Origin: Nematostella vectensis
Lineage: Eukaryota; Cnidaria; Anthozoa; Actiniaria; Edwardsiidae
Direction: 5' to 3'
NCBI RefSeq assembly: GCF_932526225.1
Contig: NC_064047.1
Coordinates: 9,165,994-9,229,993 of the forward strand
Length of the DNA: 64,000 bases
The notes under the pieces are model-generated. The model was given only the letters and a program-made list of their open reading frames with translations. It was not told the origin of the DNA and searched no databases. Every line of letters begins with the position of its first letter. Positions within the stretch are counted from its first letter, which is position 1. A program made the position numbers and the translations under genes. Positions 23,689-36,400 of the stretch are shown here, one piece after another.

Positions 23689-25996
23689 ATGACTTTCTAC
23701 ATGAAAAAACATTCGTTTTTTGACTCCAAGCGCATTCCTTCTTCGATTGCCGAATTGGAGAGATACAAGAGTTTCTTCACCAACTTAAATGAGACCAGCC
23801 ATAGTGGAATTTCGATCAAAAAAGCGAAAATTGGGCAAAGCCCCGACTCGATCCGAAGTCTTGCTTCTTGTTCAAGCTTCTCTTTCACCGACGAAGTATC
23901 TTCGAACGCATCATCTTCGTTTTCAAGGTAAGATGAAATCTCAAACATAGCACATTTAGAAAATCAACAACAACTTATCCATTAAGATTTGGTACAAGAA
24001 TGCTTTAAAGGCAGAATCATTTGTTTGTCTCCTGTTCTGAAAAGACGTTTCGTTTAGCAAACTTTTTGCAAGAAATCTTCTTTGATTTATTATACTTCTC
24101 TCAAAAGAGTATTGTACAAATGCTCAATGTTCTAAACTGAACTAAAAATGACTCTTGAAATGTTCTTGCTACTGAAAGATGAATTGAATTATCTTTGTTT
24201 TGTGATGTTTTCCTCTGACCATTAAAAACAAAATCAGCGAATTGAAGCTCTAGGGAGTTAAAATATTGTCCATGTTGTTCTTTAGCTCAAAGAAACAAAT
24301 GATGATGGAAATTAATGAGTGCTATTGCTTAAATTCCACCGTGCTTGATTATTTATTCAATTGTTCAATATGACATTACAAAACAATGTATTTCTTCTTT
24401 TGACAGCCTTTCAAATAGCTTTTGATTTTGCAATTATGAAATCCCTTCATTCTTCGCGAAACTTGATCGGTATTTTTACACTTTCCAATCTCCATAAACA
24501 ATTTTGGAATAAAAAGGCTTGACAAAATTCCATCTTATCCTTTGCTGATGAATTATCTTTTTATAATGCCTGTCATTACACATTACATGGCTGGCTTTAA
24601 TTACAAATAAACAGTTTTGATTTATTTCGTGGAAAATTGACTTAATTTTCAAAACATCCGACTTTGTTTGAATAGAAGAAAAAAAGCGGTGAAGTAATAT
24701 ATAAGCTTATTAATAGATGAAGGATCGATCGGCCTAAAATGAAGCGATGGATTTGTCATACATATTTTTTCGACTAATATTTATGAAATAAATACCATTC
24801 AATCCGATTGATTTAAAAATGGCGCGAATTTTGTAGAATACTTGATAATACAAAGCCCGAGTCAACAAATTAAACATTCTATTCTTTTTGTGAATTAGTC
24901 ACAAAGATTGTTTCGACTATTCTTTATGAAATAAATACTATTCAATCCGATTGATTGTAAAACATATAAAAGGCGATAATTTTTAAAAATACTTGACAAT
25001 ACAAGCCAGAGTCAACAAATAAAAATTATATTCTTATTTTTCCAGCGAGGAAGAAAGCCCGGGTTTCAAGCGTTTCCCTGGAAAAATTTCAAGTTTCTTC
25101 GAACACACAAAGAGAATCCTGAAAACCCCACAAAAGACCCCACAAAAACGCACCAGCCCCCGGAAACCCTTAAAGCCCATGAAAAGCGTGAACCGAAGTG
25201 ACCCGGATTTTAGAGGGGTAACTCTGCAGATGAAAACAACCGTGAAAAAGGACGCGAAGGACGAGAAACCTAAGGCTCAGTTGGTCATTGATTGCTGCTA
25301 CAGTGCGAAGAAGAGAAGGTCCGCTGAATCTAGGGAAAGAAAGCGAAGTCGCTCAACTTCTCCCCGTATAAACCCTGTCCTATACAAGCTAAATAGCTCT
25401 CCTAGCTATTTTAGGTAATGCATGTTTAACACGGTTGATTTGTTGATCTATCTACCAATAGATTTTGTAATACTCCTCATGTGATCCATATTGCTTAATA
25501 TGTAGCGGGGGTGGGGGCTTGTATTTTTTTTTTCTCTTTTTTCATTTACTATGTGGGGGATGGGTGGGAGGGGGTGCGTCCATCTTTAGCTACGCGCCAT
25601 AGAACTAACAATCAAATTTGAACATCGGGATATAATAATTTTACTGCCAAGCATCTCTTTCTCTATTCTTGTCTAGTACTAGACTCATATTTCGCGTCTC
25701 CTCATTCTAGTGGCGAGGTGACATTCGACCACGAGCTTGGCGTGGCCCCCCTGAACATCGAGAAGGAGTGTGCGTCATGTGGAGTTGCCAAGACCCCTCT
25801 GTGGCGAGACGCCGAAGACGGCACCCCGCTCTGTAACGCGTGCGGGATTCGCTACAAGAAGTACCGCATCCGGTGCTTACGCTGCTGGTATATCCCCAAG
25901 AAGGAGGAGAAGGCACTGCCCTGCTGTCCATGCTGTGGCCACACCTTTCGTGTAACCCTAACTAGAAAAGGTAGCACAACTAGCATCAGCGAGTAG
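23689..25996 (+). CDS. ZGLP1: GATA-type zinc finger protein 1 (ZGLP1/GLP-1-like)
   Basis: Three exons (23689-23927, 25046-25414, 25711-25996) splice in phase to 297 residues. The single GATA finger is C-terminal: CASCG...TPLWRDAEDGTPLCNACGIRYKKY, two CX2C pairs with the usual spacing. It is followed by a second cysteine cluster, RCLRCW...CCPCCGH, that ordinary GATA factors lack but ZGLP1 has. The N-terminal part is rich in Ser and Lys/Arg, with a basic stretch KKRRSAESRERKRSRS that may be a nuclear localisation signal. In mammals ZGLP1 is a gonadal factor needed for germ-cell and oogenic programmes; a germline role here is inference. AATAAA signals at 26795 and 26967 would give a long 3' UTR. 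Convergent with the NR2E gene. Confidence 0.88.
24768..25035. repeat. Imperfect 143-bp tandem duplication in ZGLP1 intron 1
   Basis: TTTCGACTAATATTTATGAA at 24768 recurs at 24911, and both copies continue through ATTCAATCCGATTGATT, ACTTGAYAATACAA and GAGTCAACAAAT. Copy 2 ends only about 10 bases before the exon 2 acceptor. Confidence 0.8.
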
Positions 25997-28220
25997 AAAC
26001 TCCCCTTTAAATGAAGCGGTAGGACAACTTGAAATGACAATCTTCGCATTATCAATAAGATTTTTGTAAAATTCGCCTTTTTTCTATATATTTTGTCAAA
26101 ACAAAGATAGTTTCTATTGGTTCTGCGGGAAAATGTATTTTAAGTGTCCTTATTGGAATCTTACCAACAAATTTCTAGGGGTATACTGGGTGGAGTTATT
26201 GGAAGGTTATTTGTATATAGCGTTTCTTGGTGCAATAATTGTTTGAGCTGAGCTTTGAGTATTCAAGGTAAGGCTCTGGATGTTTAAGGAGGGTCATGTG
26301 GAAGTTATTTAAAGGAATCCTGACTTTACAAAGTTGAGAATATAAAGTTGTAGAAGCTGTAAGAGGTTTGCATAGGGGAGAAGGCGTAGTGATTTGATTA
26401 TCCCTTCAAGTAGAACTTAGAAAACTTAGAAAGGTTAGGGTAAATGTGCCACATTTTTTACGTTTTACAAACTCTGTAACGTTCAAAACATTTCGGTAAT
26501 TATACTTGTTCATTTTAAAATGACTTTACAGAAGTTAAAAATCACTATTGTCCTTAAACATTTTATAATGTTCTGGTTTACTTTAGCGCGTAGACTTGGT
26601 TGTAAATATTTCTTCGTATTATTCAGACTTGGAGGTAAACTACTGTTAAACTAACATCAAGCGTCAAACGAGAGTGTAGCAGTTTCGTCGCTATTTCCCC
26701 TTTATTTTTTGCACCCTTTGTCTAATATGGTGCGAGAAAAAGTACGGTTCGGCGTTTTAACATAGCCAACAACTCTTGTCCCTCCATAGATTCGAATAAA
26801 TGTTAATATGTGAAAGAAAAGAATGGCCTTGTTAGTGATATTATAAATGATTTTAGCTTTCGAGTATAGTTTAGAGATGGTACTGTAATGTTTTAGGAAC
26901 TTGATTATGTATAGAAATGTGATGAGTCTAAGAAATCGTTAGTAAAAAGGCCACTAAAAAAGGATCAATAAAAAGAAGATCAACCAAATATGATCTGTTG
27001 CTTCGTATATATAGCACCGCCCTTATTTTGTTACTACAAATTTTTTTAGACTCCAGTAAAGATTTTTTTAATCCCATCTTTCATCCTAAAACTAGCCTAG
27101 GGCCTGTTTTAGATGGTTTGGAATGGAGATAAAAGTTCACGAAAAATAATGGTAGTTCCCTTCAGCGTTTCTGTCTTTATATACTACCTGCTAAGGCAAT
27201 AACCTGTTTTCGAGAAGGGCCAATACATAGAAACAGTAGAGAGAAGATGCAAAGAAAAGTGGAAGATTTTGTTAAAAAAAAAATAGCGAAAAACGTAGAA
27301 ATTCCAAATCACCATTTTGTGGTTAAACTGAATGTCTTCTGTTTAAAATATATATATATAATCTTACCATTTGGGAAACTGATAGAAGGTGAAATGAGCA
27401 GGCAATAATTCTTGCTAAATTTGATGTAACGAAAACGCAGAAACCCTTTTAAAACATTTAGAATAAAGGCAAAATAAAAAGACAAGCGGTCTTGGTGCGA
27501 ATCATTCCGGTCCAGAAATGACTGATTAAGGCCCCATTTTGTGGACAGGTAGCCCCGAAGAATTGAGAGACCATTATATATTAGCACTCTTCCACTTATA
27601 TCGTTTCCCCTCTTAACGCCTGGTGGTCTCTCCCTTAATGACTCAACAAGTTTCGATTCTAATGTCAGCGAGGAGTTAATTGGGATTCACAGCGGGCTAA
27701 ATGACTGTGTTAAAAGTCATTAAGCTAGCAAAAATCAGACAAAACGTCCTCAGTGCTTCGATAAATGACAGGATCTTCATTAGTTTAACGACTGACTTTA
27801 TGATGTGGTTATATTTTAAGCCTAAGGAGGAAAAATGCCCTAATGACCAATAGATGATCGATTGATTTTTCCGGCTTTTGACTTTTAAATGAAATGTTAA
27901 ATTTAGACTTAGGAAAAGGGGAACAATTGTATTGCGTAAAAAAAATATGAAAAAAAGAATAAAATAAAAATATTTTCAAGTGCGAATGGAAAATAGTAAA
28001 TAACAATTCTAACACCGGAATGTGTGTGTGAGTACTATTTATTCTTTTAGGGTAAGATAATAAGCTCCAGCGATGCCAGAACTATACATTAATGACTTAG
28101 TTATTAAGCAGACATTAAATTAGCCCTGTTATGGTACCTCTGTTTTTAAACTGCCACCTGCCGGGTGACAACTTTTTGAAACTACATATATGAAAATTAC
28201 CTAAAATAACCCACCATTTA

Positions 28221-28361
28221 GGCCTAGTTTGAACGCCGTACTTTCCATGAGCCGTATTCAATGCAAATTTATGCAAATGAGCCTGATGCATTGTTTTGTC
28301 TTCATTTGCATGCATTTGCATTGAATACGGCTCGTGGAAAGTACGACGTTTGTGCAGGGCC
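28221..28361. mobile_element. Fold-back MITE, family B copy 1
   Basis: CGTACTTTCCATGAGCCGTA and ATTCAATGCAAA on the left are mirrored by TTTGCATTGAATACGGCTCG and TGGAAAGTACG on the right; both ends read GGCC. A second, diverged copy lies at 29885-30027. No coding capacity. Confidence 0.8.
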
Positions 28362-28726
28362 TTTGAGGGGACATTTCACCCTGCCCATGCGTTCTTCAGG
28401 CGGTCATCTCAGAATTATATCTTGTCGGTGTATAGCAAGTAGGGGCGTCCCGCTACCAAAATTTTGGCGAGGGACTAACCACTAGAAAATTGAAGGGGAC
28501 TGGGGAGGTTTCAGTCGGTCATGTTTTATTCGTCTCCAAGACGTGCATGATTTTTTTTATTTCCAATTTTTCACTTATCACTTTTGAGCGTGGCATTTGG
28601 CGCATTTCTCATAATTTTTACGACGAATATAAAACAAAGCGATAGCCAGTCCGGTCCATCTTATTATCCTAAAACCCGCCACTCTGTCCTCCAAGCAATT
28701 TTCCAAGTTTGAGAGCATTCATTCAT

Positions 28727-28903
28727 CAGAGCCCGTAGCAGGGGAAAGGGCTCTGGGGGCAAGGGCTTCCCCAATATTTTCGAAAATTATATTAATCATA
28801 AGGAAATGACCAGAAGGGGCGTGGCTGCTCCACCCACTATATTTTCTTCATGTCTCTCTATTGTGCCCCCACCCCCAATCTTACATGGCCTGCTACGGTT
28901 CTG
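28727..28903. mobile_element. CAG-ended MITE with 5-bp target duplication
   Basis: The left end CAGAGCCCGTAGCAGG and the right end CCTGCTACGGTTCTG are imperfect inverted repeats. TTCAT flanks both sides (28722-28726 and 28904-28908). The interior is G-rich on the left and C-rich on the right. No coding capacity. Confidence 0.75.
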
Positions 28904-29128
28904 TTCATCAGTCAGGGAAAGTTGCAATATCGCCGATTGAATCTGGTATAGATGAAGTTTGAAACTTAGTTCTCTATAGAAGGTTTTTCGGTATTTTGTG
29001 TTCTAATATTAAATGAAAACAATAACAAAGGTGTGGCTAGCTAAGGCTCTTTAAATAATTCACTTGTTTATGTTTGGAGAATCAATTGGGATAGATTTAT
29101 CCAAATATTTTAATTAAAGAACGCTAAA

Positions 29129-29332
29129 AGCTGAATTTGACAACGTGATTGAGTCGTATGCGACTTGCCCGCAACACCGCTACGACTCGAGCGCAGAGGG
29201 CAATTCAGCCAACGACTCCGCTACGACGCTATACTGCGAATGTCGTAGTGTGTAACCCAGTGGACCTAACCCAATGCTAAGGCATCCTGTAGGGTGATTG
29301 CATACGACTAAATCGTGCTGTCTAAATCAGCC
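29129..29332. mobile_element. Inverted-repeat element, family A copy
   Basis: The left end AGCTGAATTT...GAGTCGTATGCGACTTGCCC is imperfectly inverted relative to the right end GCATACGACTAAATCGTGCTGTCTAAATCAGCC. The interior has several CTACGAC/GTCGTAG motifs. Related elements are at 5990-6077 and 59980-60154. Confidence 0.7.
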
Positions 29333-29362
29333 TTAAAGAAAAATGCATTTTTTTAGCTAATG

Positions 29363-29465
29363 GTATCCATGTTTAATGACATAAATAAGATTATTCAAGA
29401 AAAAAAAAATGCAATTTCTAGTTTATACTGGTATCCACGTTTAATGACATAAATAAGATTATTTA
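29363..29465. repeat. Direct duplication of a 36-bp block
   Basis: GGTATCCATGTTTAATGACA with the following ATAAATAAGATTATT occurs at 29363 and again, with one change, at 29430. Non-coding. Confidence 0.75.
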
Positions 29466-29884
29466 CAAGTGCTTTGTACATATTCTTAACAGCCATGCAA
29501 AGCGTAAACTGTATTTAGCGCTAAGAGGTATTCAATGCGACTAGACCCTCTTCGCCCTCCCAGCCCCCCCTCTCTCTCAAAAGAGGTTTTGCGTATAGAA
29601 TATTTTTCCGACTCTAGGATCGAGCAATACAGGTTCATGTGGGATCCCGTCTTCTTTCTTATTATTTATCAAAGCTTGACCCACGCAACACTGATGATGA
29701 AATCCTTTCAACAAGGCAAAGACATTTTGAATGTCATCACCATGTTTCTATTTGCTATATTCTTGAGACAGAGTACAATTACTAATGTCGTCCCATTCAA
29801 CAAAAAGTCATAAAGGGGCGATCGATACAAACATTTTTACAGAGACAAACAAGACTTTGTTTTTATATACTAGAAATATCCCTA

Positions 29885-30027
29885 AGGCTAAGTACAAACA
29901 TCTTATTATCCATGAGCCGTATTTAATGCAAATTCATGCAATAGAAGATGAAACAATCGACTCGATTTATTTGCACGCATTTGCATTGAATACAGTTCAT
30001 GGATAATACGACATTTAAACTTAGCCT
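29885..30027. mobile_element. Fold-back MITE, family B copy 2
   Basis: AGGCTAAGTACAAACATC, TTATTATCCATGAGCCGTAT and TTAATGCAAATTCATGCAA are mirrored at the other end by TTTGCATTGAATACAGTTCA, TGGATAATACGAC and AACTTAGCCT. It is a diverged copy of the element at 28221-28361. Confidence 0.75.
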
Positions 30028-30306
30028 AAATCAATCAAGAAACTAAGTAATACTTCTTTTTTTCTTTTAAATATAATCTGAGAATTATAAACAAAATCGA
30101 AATATATTTCTAAAGCAAGCAGAGAAATTATAGATAGGACCAGGTTTTACAAACTTTTCTCCAAGTGTGATCAATTATATTTTTTTCCTTACTCAAAAAT
30201 GGAGAAAATTTATATTAAACTGATCTATCATTGAATTCTCCCAAACCTATTCATTAGAAGCATACAACAACAGTATGAAGAGCTTGTCTTATGCTAGAAA
30301 TAATGT

Positions 30307-30455
30307 TGTTCCCTAAACCAATCTGTGTAGACATGTTGCTCCCTATCCAATCACAGAGTGTTATTGGCGTTTGCAACAATAGGCATTGTTCCCTAGCCAA
30401 TCACAGAGTGTCATTTGCCTTTGCAACAATAGGCATTATTCCCTAACCAATCAGA
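30307..30455. repeat. 50-bp CCAAT-containing minisatellite
   Basis: CCCTATCCAATCACAGAGTG, CCCTAGCCAATCACAGAGTG and CCCTAACCAATCAGAGG start at 30341, 30391 and 30441, exactly 50 bases apart, with a partial unit at 30311. Each unit holds a CCAAT pentamer. The array stops a few bases from the NR2E stop codon, so it lies in the 3' UTR or just past it. Confidence 0.8.
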
Positions 30456-30460
30456 GGTCT

Positions 30461-33400
30461 CTATTGCTCGTTTTTGAACATATCGCTGAGCAATCTCTCA
30501 ATAGGAACAGTTCCAATCGTCTTTTTGAAAAAGAGCTCCTCAATGGCGAGGGCGCTGACCCTCCGTAGCGCAGGCAGCAGTAGAAGCAAGCGGCCGAATC
30601 GGGCTACCTGTGTGGGATAGGTTGACCGTATGTACTCGCCAAGCATGAGTTGTGCTTGATCTTGTGTCGTCTCGATCTGTTCGGGATCCTTGAGACCACA
30701 CGCGGCTGTAAAGAGAGACAATAGTAAGACCCTGTATAGCGGGCACAAGAAGATGGGTGATAAAGATAACGTTATACATTTGGACCTTGATAAGGTGGGC
30801 AACATGAGAAGAATGTCGTGTTTTTCATGACGATTCTACTAAACTATAAATATATCCATGACCAGTATAATGCGAGTGATATGTAGTAAGGTGACCAGGG
30901 GCGTATCCAGGATTTCAAAATGGGGGATGGATAATGGTCGGATAGACGGCTTATAACTGATCCAGGGGTTCTTGGTAGGTCACATGATCTAACAATACTT
31001 CACGCTGAATTGGATTGTCGCGTCAGCTAAGTCAAGCAGCCGAGGCACATGGACAGTACCTGCCTCCCTCAGACTTTTTTTTAAGTAACTTTTCTTTTCC
31101 CGTCCCCCCCCCCCCCCCCCCCCCACCCCCATGTATCCGCCCCTGGTGACAATATTTCGCATGACAAGTATATTGCGTGACAATTATAGTCACTTTTTCC
31201 CATAATATTACGTGACTTACCAGGCTTAAAAAGCACGATGGCCTTGAGGCAAGCGAACTCAGTCGAGTCAACGCCGAACGCCTTGAACTTGTTGACAGCT
31301 TCCTGAAGCGTGCGGACTGTTGCCATGACATCGACGATCTTCTCGGGGGGCGTGTTATCCACGTGCATGCCGGACGCGGCGAGGATTGGGGCGATTTCCA
31401 GCGGCATGGACCACTGGCTCGCTCCCAACAGGAAAAGCTCACGCCAACCTTCCTCAAGCAGAATTACCTGATGGTGAGACACAAAAAACCGGTTAAACCT
31501 GTTTGACAACCCCCATGGTGGATATGGCAATTATCTTAATATTAACTCTACACGTTTCAGGAAGTAAAGGCAACACGTTTCAAGAAAAATAATGATGTAA
31601 CCTTTAAGAACGGACCGCTATTAAGCCTCATAATATAGAACACCTTTTCATATTATTCAGTCAAGCTTTACACATTAATCCTCCATTGAGCGGACCCTTT
31701 TATAAAAGAGCTACAAAGTCTTCAAACTTTTCAAAGAAATCCTCAATTAAAGGGGAAACTTTCATTTAGCGAATACGTCTCAGTTCCGAGAATGTTTTCC
31801 GAGAATCTTGCTGCATCTTACCTGATCTCTGAAGGGTAAACTCATAAATGACGGGATGTTTCTGGCCCACTTGACAGACATAAACAAGAGCTTGGCCGCC
31901 GCTTCACAGACGGACTCAGGACTCGAGTAATACATAGGGACTGACATGTCGCTCTGCAATCTGATTGGCTTATACTCTAGATCAAAGTCATTGACGGCCA
32001 TTCCGCAGCCATCCATGCGAGGTTCGGCTGCTAGGAGCGTGTTGATGAAGCCACTGGGTCCCTGTGGTGCATGCGCAACGCTGACTAGCTCCAGTCTTTC
32101 TTGAGCTTCTTTGAGCATTTTTTGTTTTCGTAGGGTGGAGCTTCTGGGCCCACGTTCGTGTTGTACAGCTGTGTTGAGATAAGTATTTGATTAGTGATTT
32201 GATTTAAGGGAGATCTTAGGAACTGGGAGTGTTAGGCTCCCTCAGAGGGCTGACCATCCTTATCCAGAGTTACCTCTATTGCTTTTTGGCCTCACTGCCA
32301 TCCCCAATCAGCCATCCTCCATCTTTCCCTTTAACCCGCACCCAGTATACTACCCACACTTAAGCGCCACCGTATCCACTCTAAATGTGTACAAATACAC
32401 TCACTAAAATGGTGGCAGTCATGTAATTACTGAATCTAGTATCATTGTTTCCCAGTTTGGGCAAGCCGCCATTTTACGCTCCCGCACAATACCCAGTGAC
32501 CCAAAGAACCATTTCCATCGGAAAACTTACGATCAATAGTATCAGACATCTTTCAATTGAGCCGCTGTATTTTCAAGTGTAAATAATAACAAAGAGGTGG
32601 TTGATCGACATTCTTTAAGAGCTACAATTACCGTCGGGGACTGAAAATGCGCCCGTTATATGTTATATATGTCCGCTATAGAGGTTGACAAAATAATTCG
32701 GAAAGTTCTGTTATTAAGAGTATGTTAAATGAAGGCCGTTTTATGGAGCTTATAAGCCTATTAGTTTGCCTGCAATCATCCAATTTTTCCTATGTTGGGG
32801 AATAAGTTATCTAAAGGGCTTGGCATGGATCGGCTGGAACTCATTTTCTTATTGGGGGTAGATGGACAGTTGTTAGGAAGGTTGAGTTTAGTGTTGAATA
32901 ATACATGCTTTACAGAAGATTGAAAGAGCATGTGCTTTAACTAGCTTTTTGTACTGTTCTACAACTCAACACGCAAGAATACTGACAGATCGTTAATTTG
33001 GATATCTTAAATCTTTATCTAGTAAAAATATAGTGTAGAGTAGACAGAAAGGAGTGCGAGTTATATATATCATATCATGATTACCGTTTCACAAATAATT
33101 AGTTGAAACTTTTCTTCCCTCGGGCAGCTGGTTAACCCAAACATCAAGCTATTTCATCAACCTCAAATCATGTTGACTTGGTAACTAATAAACACACCGT
33201 AAACAAAGTTGAGTACTTTCTCCGCAAAGCCAGCTAACTGAACCAAACACTCACCCATTTCTCACCCTTGCAGCAATAATGGCCACAAGTTTTTTGATTT
33301 GATAAACAACACAGTACGACTTCTCACTAAAACAAAACCCCCATCGAGTGGTGATCAACTAGATCCCTTAAGTAATTGTATCTTCAAAATTATATTTCGT

Positions 33401-36400
33401 ACTCCAACTATTCAGAATAGTCAGGTTTAAATACTATATCTTCGTAGATTATCAAGTTACCTTTATATCTGTTCTTACTTTATATTTACCGAATTTATAT
33501 CTATTTGACAGCTGAAGGAGGGTTAGTTTGGGACGCAATTAGTCCTCTGTGAGTACCCCCCTCAGGGACGGTGCTCCCTAACAATGCTCATACGGGGGCA
33601 ATTTGAGCCTTGCTTTGTTTTGCCTCCCCATCAGTAAAACTGGTGACACAGTAGTACCTAACATAACCCCATTCAACTCATTCTGTAATAATTTCAGTGC
33701 ACCTAGCATCAAATTTTTAAAATTTATTTTTACCTATTCTTAGAAAAAGGAAACTTATAAAGTATTTGTAAGACTTAAAGTTTGTCCACGAGTAATCATT
33801 CCAAAGTTTGGAGAGGATGGGGGGAATTTAGGGAAAGCGAGCCCTCTCTCATCTTCCCTCTCATAGCGAGCGCGCGCCGTGTCCTGTCTCTCTTCTTTTC
33901 CCGCCCTTTCGGCTTGCTTCGCAGGCTAGGATGACAAAATAGCGGTATTTTGCTAGAGTCACAAAATGGCGGCTGACAGAAACTCTTTAAGGTTTTTCCG
34001 TCTCTCTATGCTCGAGGATCCATCGTACTTTGCGGGCGCTCCCAAAGGTCAAAGTAAGTTGGATTCTCCAGCATGCCGTCTCTCCTCCAATGGCGCATTG
34101 TTGAATAAACCGTGGCCCACAGAAAACTTTTGACGTAGACCCTTTAAGTGAAAGAGCACACAATCCTTCGAGAGACAAACGAATATATTTCCCTTGACCT
34201 TGTTAAATATCAAGCCTATTGATTCAATAGAATCCATGTAATGCCTCACACATGCTAGTCATTTCAGCACAAGCAAAGCTATAATTACTCTTGACAAGAA
34301 ATGGTAAAAGGCGCCTCTAGCTAGCGTGCGTTTTCTCGAGGCACGTGTAAGAGGACGAGGCTAAAATTGAGAGGAACATAATAAAGATACAATGCATTTT
34401 CTAACTACATAATTACTGGCCATATGTAAAGTGTCAAAGATTAATAATGAAGGACATGCAAAGATGTTTTTGGACAACGGGGGGCAAAGGGGGTTTAAAA
34501 AGCTTGTTTAAAAAGTTTGCCTAATCACGAGGGTTTAAGAAAGCAACTAAAAAAAAACCGCGAAAGCTTGCAGAAGGATCTAGAACAATTTTTTCGTTTG
34601 TCCTAATTTCTTGAAAACGGCACTAGCTTAACACACGGTTAAAGAGGATATTCATGTTAACGAATGAACGAATTCTGGCCATTCAAATAAAAACACGACT
34701 GTGAAATACAAACACGACTGGGTTTATAACTGACTTTAACCTTTAGGTGCTAATGACACTAGAATATCGCTCTCATGGAGAAGGCACCCCATAGAAGAAG
34801 ACGCGTCTGTGATTATAGAAACAATAATTACGTCTAACTTGCCAGTAAACTGTGGGTGAAATAATGGTATCAGCGAAAGCGCTTCTTGAATTTAAGACAT
34901 GACATTCAAAAAGTCGTAAAGGTTGGAAAACTTCTTCGGAACAAAATGTATAGGATATACGTTGAACAAAAATGGCAGTCTCGTATTGTTAGATTTTAGT
35001 TCTTGTTAATGGCAATTATTATGTGAATACACCTCGATATTTTTATTTCAATTTGATTCAACTCAGATTATTTATCTATAATGATGTGATAAAATTTATC
35101 TTATATTAAGGGAAAGGGAGTTTAGCTGGACCACCTGAATTATGGGGAAAAAAAACTCCCCTTGCTTTTAAAATACAAATAAAACTTTTACAACTTTATC
35201 CATTATTTAATTTTATCCTCTGCTAAAGAACAAAGATTATTTTGGGCAAGAAAAGAATGCAAAAGAATTTCAAAATCGTTAATAAATGATGATGTTTTCA
35301 CACTTAGAGAATTTGCGTAAGAAAGCTAAGCGTGCCCAGAGAAAGTCATATTATCTTCTTGGTCAAGCATAGTGAATAGAAATTTGCCTTTGTAGAAAGC
35401 TTTGTTTCAATAGTTGTATGATATGTTAACAATGGCGCGATAATCCTGTGAAAACGCGCCGCAAACAAAAACAAAACTCTCCTCAACTTATCTATCTTAT
35501 TACCCTTAATAAGGGCACAAAATAAAACAGTAACTAATAAATGCAGCTTAGCAACGGAAATAATAACCTCTATAACTTCAAGTGGTGTTCAAGAGGATTT
35601 TGGGCTCAATTTCGGCACCTTTGTGAGAAATGCTTTCGGTTTTTTAGCCAGCAACGCATGAGTACTCTTGACTTTTTTTAGCTTTGTCATTGGGTAACGC
35701 GCCACAGCGTCAAAAACCTTTGAATAAAACTTGTTGGGAATTCAATAAACTTTTTTATTGTCTCATACAACACCTCCCACTGATGCAAAGAACTATTAAA
35801 TATCAATAAAAAAACAAGGGTTAAATAAGGTCTAACGCTCTAAAATAGTGAAGTTCCTTCGAAATAAGTACTGTCGTGTATTCTCTACGTATCCCCAAAC
35901 AGCACTATCACTTTTTTAGGGTATTTATCTACTTGTTTACATGAATAACAGATAATTAAAATAACAGTTTTCTAAAGCTTGTCAGCAAGTGCCCTTTAAC
36001 TTGTTAATGTTTAATGACAAGGATGAAATCATAGCACAGCGGGACCACTGACACATTGCCAACGTATTATTGTTAAAATGAAATATTACAGCGAAAATTA
36101 GACGAGAGATTTCGACCCCGGCCTTGTGTTTGCCGCCGGTCGAAAGCTTTCAAAATAATTTTATAGTAAATGCCCGCATGTATTGTCTCTAAAGAGTCGT
36201 TAATGGCTTACAACACGCCCAGATAAGCACTTTCGACAAACTTCTTATTGTATTTGCGCTATGATTGAGTTAGAACTTCGCCCCCTCCGGCTCTCAAAGT
36301 AACGTCTATGCGTTAAAATCCTCGACTAAATTATTCAGTAGCGCTCTTGTTTAGCTGTGTTTGTGTTACAATTTGCACGCTATCTTATGTGGTGATGATG

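Larger units (their letters stand above)
25997..30460. other. Region between convergent ZGLP1 and NR2E genes
   Basis: After the likely ZGLP1 3' UTR (possibly to about 27000) I see no exon. The rest holds several inverted-repeat elements (28221-28361, 28727-28903, 29129-29332, 29885-30027), a short tandem duplication (29363-29465) and a CCAAT-containing minisatellite next to the NR2E stop. Confidence 0.6.
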
